A stretch of DNA of 22,425 nt from SZUA-1535 sp964594175. Lineage in GTDB: Archaea > Aenigmatarchaeota > Aenigmatarchaeia > Aenigmatarchaeales > SZUA-1535. The notes beneath the pieces were generated by a model. The model was not told where the DNA came from and searched no databases. It saw only the letters and a program-made list of their open reading frames with translations. The stretch is from contig CAZQLM010000008.1 of assembly GCA_964594175.1 (NCBI GenBank), forward strand, positions 1 through 22,425, read 5' to 3'. A program made the translations under genes and the position numbers. Below, piece by piece: positions 20,201 through 22,425 of the stretch. Within the stretch, counting starts at the first letter, position 1. Each line of letters starts with the position of its first letter.

Positions 20201-22169
20201 AGAAAAAATAAGAATAGTTTTGGAAGAACCAGAATTTTACCAAAACACTTCTCCTCTTCACGAAAAATTCGCAGAACTTTTAGGTTACTGGATAGGAAGC
20301 AAGGGTTTAAGCGTTTCGAATCACGTGCATTTACATGTCGGTAAGGAAAAAAATCTTGCAGAGCATTTTGCGAATTCTCTCAAAAATTTTGCTGGTCACG
20401 CTTTTATAGTCAATTTCGACGGGCAGTTTATAGTCGATTCGCACAGAAAAAACTTTGCAGAAAAACTAAGAAAAATTACTGGAATGAAAGCATCTAAAAG
20501 TCATGAAAAAAGAATTCCAGAAATTATTTTCACAAGTGATAAAAAAGCGCAGGCAGCATTTTTGCGCGGATTGTTCAGCGCCGACGGAAGCGTTTACGAT
20601 GCTAACGAAACTGTTACAATATCTCTCTCTTCAACCTCAAAAAAGCTTTTAGAAGAAGTTCAGGTTTTGCTCTGCTGCTTCGGTATTTACAGCACGTTAA
20701 CGAATGAAAAAAAGGAGACTTACAGGCTTTTGATTTCTGGAAAGTATGCTTGGATTTTCAGAGAAAAAATAGGACTTTTAGGAGAAAAAATGAAAAAACT
20801 CGAAAAAACGCTTTCAGGGAAAACCTTTTACTCTAAAGAAAAAACTTTCATCAAAATAAAATCGATAAAATTCAATGGTGAGGAAGAAGTTTTTGATATA
20901 AAAGCACCGCCTGCTTATACATGGGTGACAAACGGCATTTATTCCTATGACTGCGGCGAAGAGCCATTGTACCCTTACGAATCCTGCAATCTTGGCTCGA
21001 TAAATCTTTACGCTTTTATCAAAAAAGAAAACGGCAAAATCTACTTTGACTGGAAGGAATATGATAAAGTTGTGCAAATCGCTTACCGCTTTTTGGATAA
21101 CATCATCGATGTAAACAAATTCCCTCTTCAAGAAATAGAGAATGAAACGAAGGCGAGAAGAAAAATAGGGCTCGGAATAATGGGTTTGGCTTCAACTCTT
21201 TTTGCCCTGCGCGTACCGTATAATTCAGAAGAAGGTTTTGATTTTACAAGAAAGGTTTGTGAGCATCTAACATATTTTGCCATGCTCGCCTCTGTAGAAA
21301 GAGCAAAGCAAAGAGGAGTTTTTCCGGAATACGATAAGAGCTCTTATGTTAAAGGAGAAATGCCTGTTGAAGGTTTTTATCACAAAGACCTTTGGAGTTT
21401 GGACTGGGAAAAACTCAGAGAACTTATTTTAAAGCACGGAATAAGAAATGTAGAAGTCACTACTATAGCTCCTACCGGCTCTATTTCGATGTTTTTTGAT
21501 GTGAGTTCTGGTATAGAGCCACAGTTTGCTCTAGTTTTTGAAAAGCGTGTCGTTGCAGGAGAATTTTTCTATGTTGATGTAGAACTTGAGAATCAATTAA
21601 AAGAACAAGGGCTTTACAGAGAAGAAATTTTAAAGAAAATCTCGGAAAACGGCGGTAGCGTGCAGGGTATAGAAGAAATACCAGAAGATATGCGCAAAGT
21701 TTTTGTCACAGCCTTAGATTTACCATGGTGGGATCATATTCGTGCTCAAGCAGTAGCTCAGCTTTGGGTAACAACGAGCATAAGCAAAACAATAAACATG
21801 CCTGAATGGGTAAGCAGTGAAGATGTGCACAAAGCCTACATAGCGGCGCACGAAATGGGATGCAAAGGAATAACGATTTATCGCGAGGGTAGCAAAACTA
21901 AACAGGTTATTTACCTTCCAGGAGAAGTTTCGCACAGAAGAATAGAAGAAACAGTCAAACTGATTAAAAACGATACACCAAAAATTCTGAAAAAACTAGG
22001 GATAGAGATGCCAGAATGGTACAAGGAAATTCTTGAGCACGGAAGAATAAAATCAATTAACAATAACAACAACGGAAAATGCCCAAATTGTGGAAGTGCT
22101 AACCTTATCTTTCAAGGTGGTTGTGTAACTTGTAAAGAGTGTGGCTGGAGTAAATGTGTGATAGCCTGA
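17289..22169 (+). CDS. nrdJ: Class II (B12-dependent) ribonucleoside-diphosphate reductase with two inteins
   Basis: 1626 residues as translated; removing the inteins (349-779 and 892-1221) leaves 865, normal for NrdJ. Residues 3-92 are an ATP cone (IRKRDGAIVTFDKNKI), the nucleotide-sensing regulatory domain. The barrel holds redox Cys C277 (LSACFV), SGGGIGINYSKLRP at 302-315, and the QGG-KRRGANMG loop split by intein 1. The catalytic N-P-C-G-E is split by intein 2 (N890, thiyl Cys C1222, E1224). C1233 (ESCNLGSINL) is the other redox Cys, and PTGSIS is at 1395-1400. The C-terminus after an Asn-rich linker has C1598, C1601, C1615 and C1618 of a zinc ribbon, plus C1612 and C1623 that could relay electrons. 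It makes deoxyribonucleotides using adenosylcobalamin. It is the only gene here with a clear leader and Shine-Dalgarno site. Confidence 0.95.
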   Translation: MIEKIRKRDGAIVTFDKNKIGEAIWKAAQAVGGKDRELAYKLADEVIKLLEKSLKPGEIPSVEQVQDLVEKVLVEHGHYRTAKAYITYRKMKEEIRKEKIALLGEFYEEKIAKRFSINAIRLMVNRYLQKNEKGELIEGPKQMFERVAALIVIPDILYDERIFDKNAKQKIHEKEDFSPDEFEGKLGLGKDKNGNGFAITWNRFHLERMKALYDELNEKRCMKLAWSEFLKMLSQGEFDRYYENFLEYFNIMVEKKFLPNSPTLFNAGAPLGQLSACFVIDIEDNMESIMESAKQAAMIFKSGGGIGINYSKLRPEGDRVSSTGGTASGPVSFMRIIDVVTDVVKQGGCISLNSCLFTDQGILPAYALPVFNPKDYYPLPISVFDGKNFTDAFFGAIGNAQEMLLFHTEYGYELKVTHHDLIATVNKNGEIIFKPACEIKTGDYLVLSLGNHTGKKVRLEKIGKQHFNANKLKLPAYLTPELAEILGIYMADGCFNSGRLLISFSDKNIFNYFSEKIKQVFGLKVGEIRKRPGYLHAMWFSKDLEKYFEKRGWKKKSSTEAFIPLDILRSEKQVLAAFLRALFEGDGYVHSHGYPVLYTTSKRLARDTQIALLSLGILSRIRKTSAEKIPSQKGKNDVYTVFIVEKESVKKFLSQIGFISKEKNEKAKKVLDKKFEYVRVIPFASKRLRKIYENLKREDKKLAHAFYRKAHKYMLGYRNFTFNVLKRLEREFPVLKEEFKYAENFVFAKVKDISSVKEPVFHIETLSGKYVSDGFLVHNKRRGANMGILECWHPDIMKFIHAKDKEGEFENFNISVMLDQTFWEAWKKSERYPLINPRTKKVVAYLDPRKFLEEVAYLAWKTGDPGVLFKDNINRRNVMLESKGEIRATNPCVTGDTLIVTDHGLIRAKDLKEGMKVWTLNGWSEIERVFNNGVQKVYEVELENGMKVKVTKDHKFLTESGWKKLEEIKEGEKIRIVLEEPEFYQNTSPLHEKFAELLGYWIGSKGLSVSNHVHLHVGKEKNLAEHFANSLKNFAGHAFIVNFDGQFIVDSHRKNFAEKLRKITGMKASKSHEKRIPEIIFTSDKKAQAAFLRGLFSADGSVYDANETVTISLSSTSKKLLEEVQVLLCCFGIYSTLTNEKKETYRLLISGKYAWIFREKIGLLGEKMKKLEKTLSGKTFYSKEKTFIKIKSIKFNGEEEVFDIKAPPAYTWVTNGIYSYDCGEEPLYPYESCNLGSINLYAFIKKENGKIYFDWKEYDKVVQIAYRFLDNIIDVNKFPLQEIENETKARRKIGLGIMGLASTLFALRVPYNSEEGFDFTRKVCEHLTYFAMLASVERAKQRGVFPEYDKSSYVKGEMPVEGFYHKDLWSLDWEKLRELILKHGIRNVEVTTIAPTGSISMFFDVSSGIEPQFALVFEKRVVAGEFFYVDVELENQLKEQGLYREEILKKISENGGSVQGIEEIPEDMRKVFVTALDLPWWDHIRAQAVAQLWVTTSISKTINMPEWVSSEDVHKAYIAAHEMGCKGITIYREGSKTKQVIYLPGEVSHRRIEETVKLIKNDTPKILKKLGIEMPEWYKEILEHGRIKSINNNNNGKCPNCGSANLIFQGGCVTCKECGWSKCVIA
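18333..19625 (+). mobile_element. Intein 1 of nrdJ, LAGLIDADG homing endonuclease type, unusual splice residues
   Basis: 431 residues (349-779 of the precursor). It starts C349 in CISLNSCLFTDQGIL, which aligns position by position with the start of intein 2 (CVTGDTLIVTDHGLI), and ends GFLVHN at 774-779. Removing it rebuilds the conserved QGG-KRRGANMG of class II reductases. Endonuclease motifs are intact: LGIYMADGC at 486-494 and LRALFEGDGYV at 579-589, with D492 and D586 as catalytic acids. Two splice features are not canonical. The residue after HN is Lys (K780) rather than Cys, Ser or Thr, and block B reads VTHHD (416-420) where TxxH is expected, placing Asp at the usual His position. The homing endonuclease looks able to cut, while splicing is in doubt. 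Confidence 0.9.
19962..20951 (+). mobile_element. Intein 2 of nrdJ, inserted before the catalytic Cys, degenerate endonuclease
   Basis: 330 residues (892-1221 of the precursor). Block A is CVTGDTLIVTD at 892-902, block B VTKDHKFL at 950-957 with the canonical TxxH, and the +1 residue is C1222, the catalytic thiyl Cys of the reductase. Removing it rebuilds TNP-CGEEPLYPYESCNLGS. The endonuclease part keeps its second motif, LRGLFSADGSV at 1092-1102 (D1099), but the first reads LGYWIGSKGLS at 998-1008, with Ser-Lys where Asp-Gly is expected, so DNA cleavage is probably lost. The C-terminus ends YSYD instead of the usual HN, so Asp must cyclise in place of Asn and the penultimate His is Tyr. Unspliced precursor would lack an active site. 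Confidence 0.9.
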
Positions 22170-22187
22170 GTTTTCAGAAACGTAAAT

Positions 22188-22196
22188 TTTATATAT
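22188..22196 (+). promoter_or_regulatory. TATA-like box for the partial gene at 22217
   Basis: tttatatat, centred 25 bases before ATG 22217. Confidence 0.55.
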
Positions 22197-22216
22197 CACT
22201 TTTTAGTAATAAAATT

Positions 22217-22425
22217 ATGGAGATAGTGCTTGATGCTGGAATTGCCCAGGCTTCTCTTTTTCCACGTGAAGATATAAAATGCGGTAAATTAACAAATGAA
22301 GAGGTATTTGAAAGAGTTAAAGGAATTTTAGAATATAGTGAAGATAATAAAAATAAAATCTACATGGAAATAAATACTCTAAGAAAAGCCTGCGAGAATT
22401 TAAAAAGAAGCTTAAATAAATATAC
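22217..22425 (+). CDS. Unknown protein, C-terminus off the window
   Basis: 69 residues are visible from ATG 22217 to the right edge, with no stop. The start is supported by the TATA-like box at 22188-22196. The visible part begins MEIVLDAGIAQASLFPREDIKCG and continues as charged, helical sequence rich in Glu, Lys and Asn, with cysteines in IKCGKL and KACENL. No motif, signal peptide or membrane segment can be seen, and I do not recognise a family. It is independent of nrdJ, whose stop is 47 bases upstream. Confidence 0.65.
   Translation, partial: MEIVLDAGIAQASLFPREDIKCGKLTNEEVFERVKGILEYSEDNKNKIYMEINTLRKACENLKRSLNKY

Overview
The window is a gene-dense, AT-rich piece of an archaeal chromosome. 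Evidence for an archaeon: a histone-fold protein, RNA polymerase subunit Rpo11 (RpoL), a TFB-type zinc ribbon, archaeal Lhr helicase, UPF0282 and DUF99 (endonuclease dU) proteins, a Ser/His-type signal peptidase, and TATA-like boxes centred about 25-30 bases before most start codons, which implies largely leaderless mRNAs. Secreted Cys-rich repeat proteins and a YvcK-type (not F420-type CofD) protein would fit a DPANN-like lineage. That placement is inference; no rRNA is present to test it. I found no tRNA, rRNA or CRISPR array.

Layout. 1-2010: two divergently transcribed secreted or anchored surface proteins (the first cut by the window edge), separated by a 404-base gap with a small orphan reading frame. 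2063-2954: a histone, a two-helix membrane protein and an N-terminally short HD-domain protein in tandem. 3194-4030: UPF0282 metallo-beta-lactamase-fold protein. 4045-5697 (minus): a large fusion of winged-helix domains with an AbiEii-like nucleotidyltransferase domain; a perfect inverted repeat lies in its core promoter. 6013-10389: Lhr helicase, an HExxH protein and an ICC-like phosphoesterase, a likely nucleic-acid repair/processing neighbourhood. 10413-11282: ROK sugar kinase, followed by a decayed SAM methyltransferase (minus). 11923-13189: YvcK-like protein and Rpo11. 13216-17032: radical SAM protein (minus), endonuclease dU/DUF99, signal peptidase, YdjM-like membrane protein (minus), NOL1/NOP2/Sun RNA methyltransferase and a separate PUA-like protein. 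17007-17132 (minus): a stand-alone TFB-type zinc ribbon. 17289-22169: a class II (B12-dependent) ribonucleotide reductase carrying two LAGLIDADG inteins. A partial unknown gene begins at 22217.

The strongest points for follow-up are: (1) the two ribonucleotide reductase inteins, both with non-canonical splice-junction residues (Lys at +1 after the first, Tyr-Asp ending the second), one with a damaged homing endonuclease motif; (2) the HTH-nucleotidyltransferase-HTH fusion with a promoter palindrome, which looks like a one-gene, self-regulating toxin-antitoxin-like module; (3) the methyltransferase pseudogene, with frame breaks and missing blocks; (4) the Lhr/HExxH/phosphoesterase cluster.
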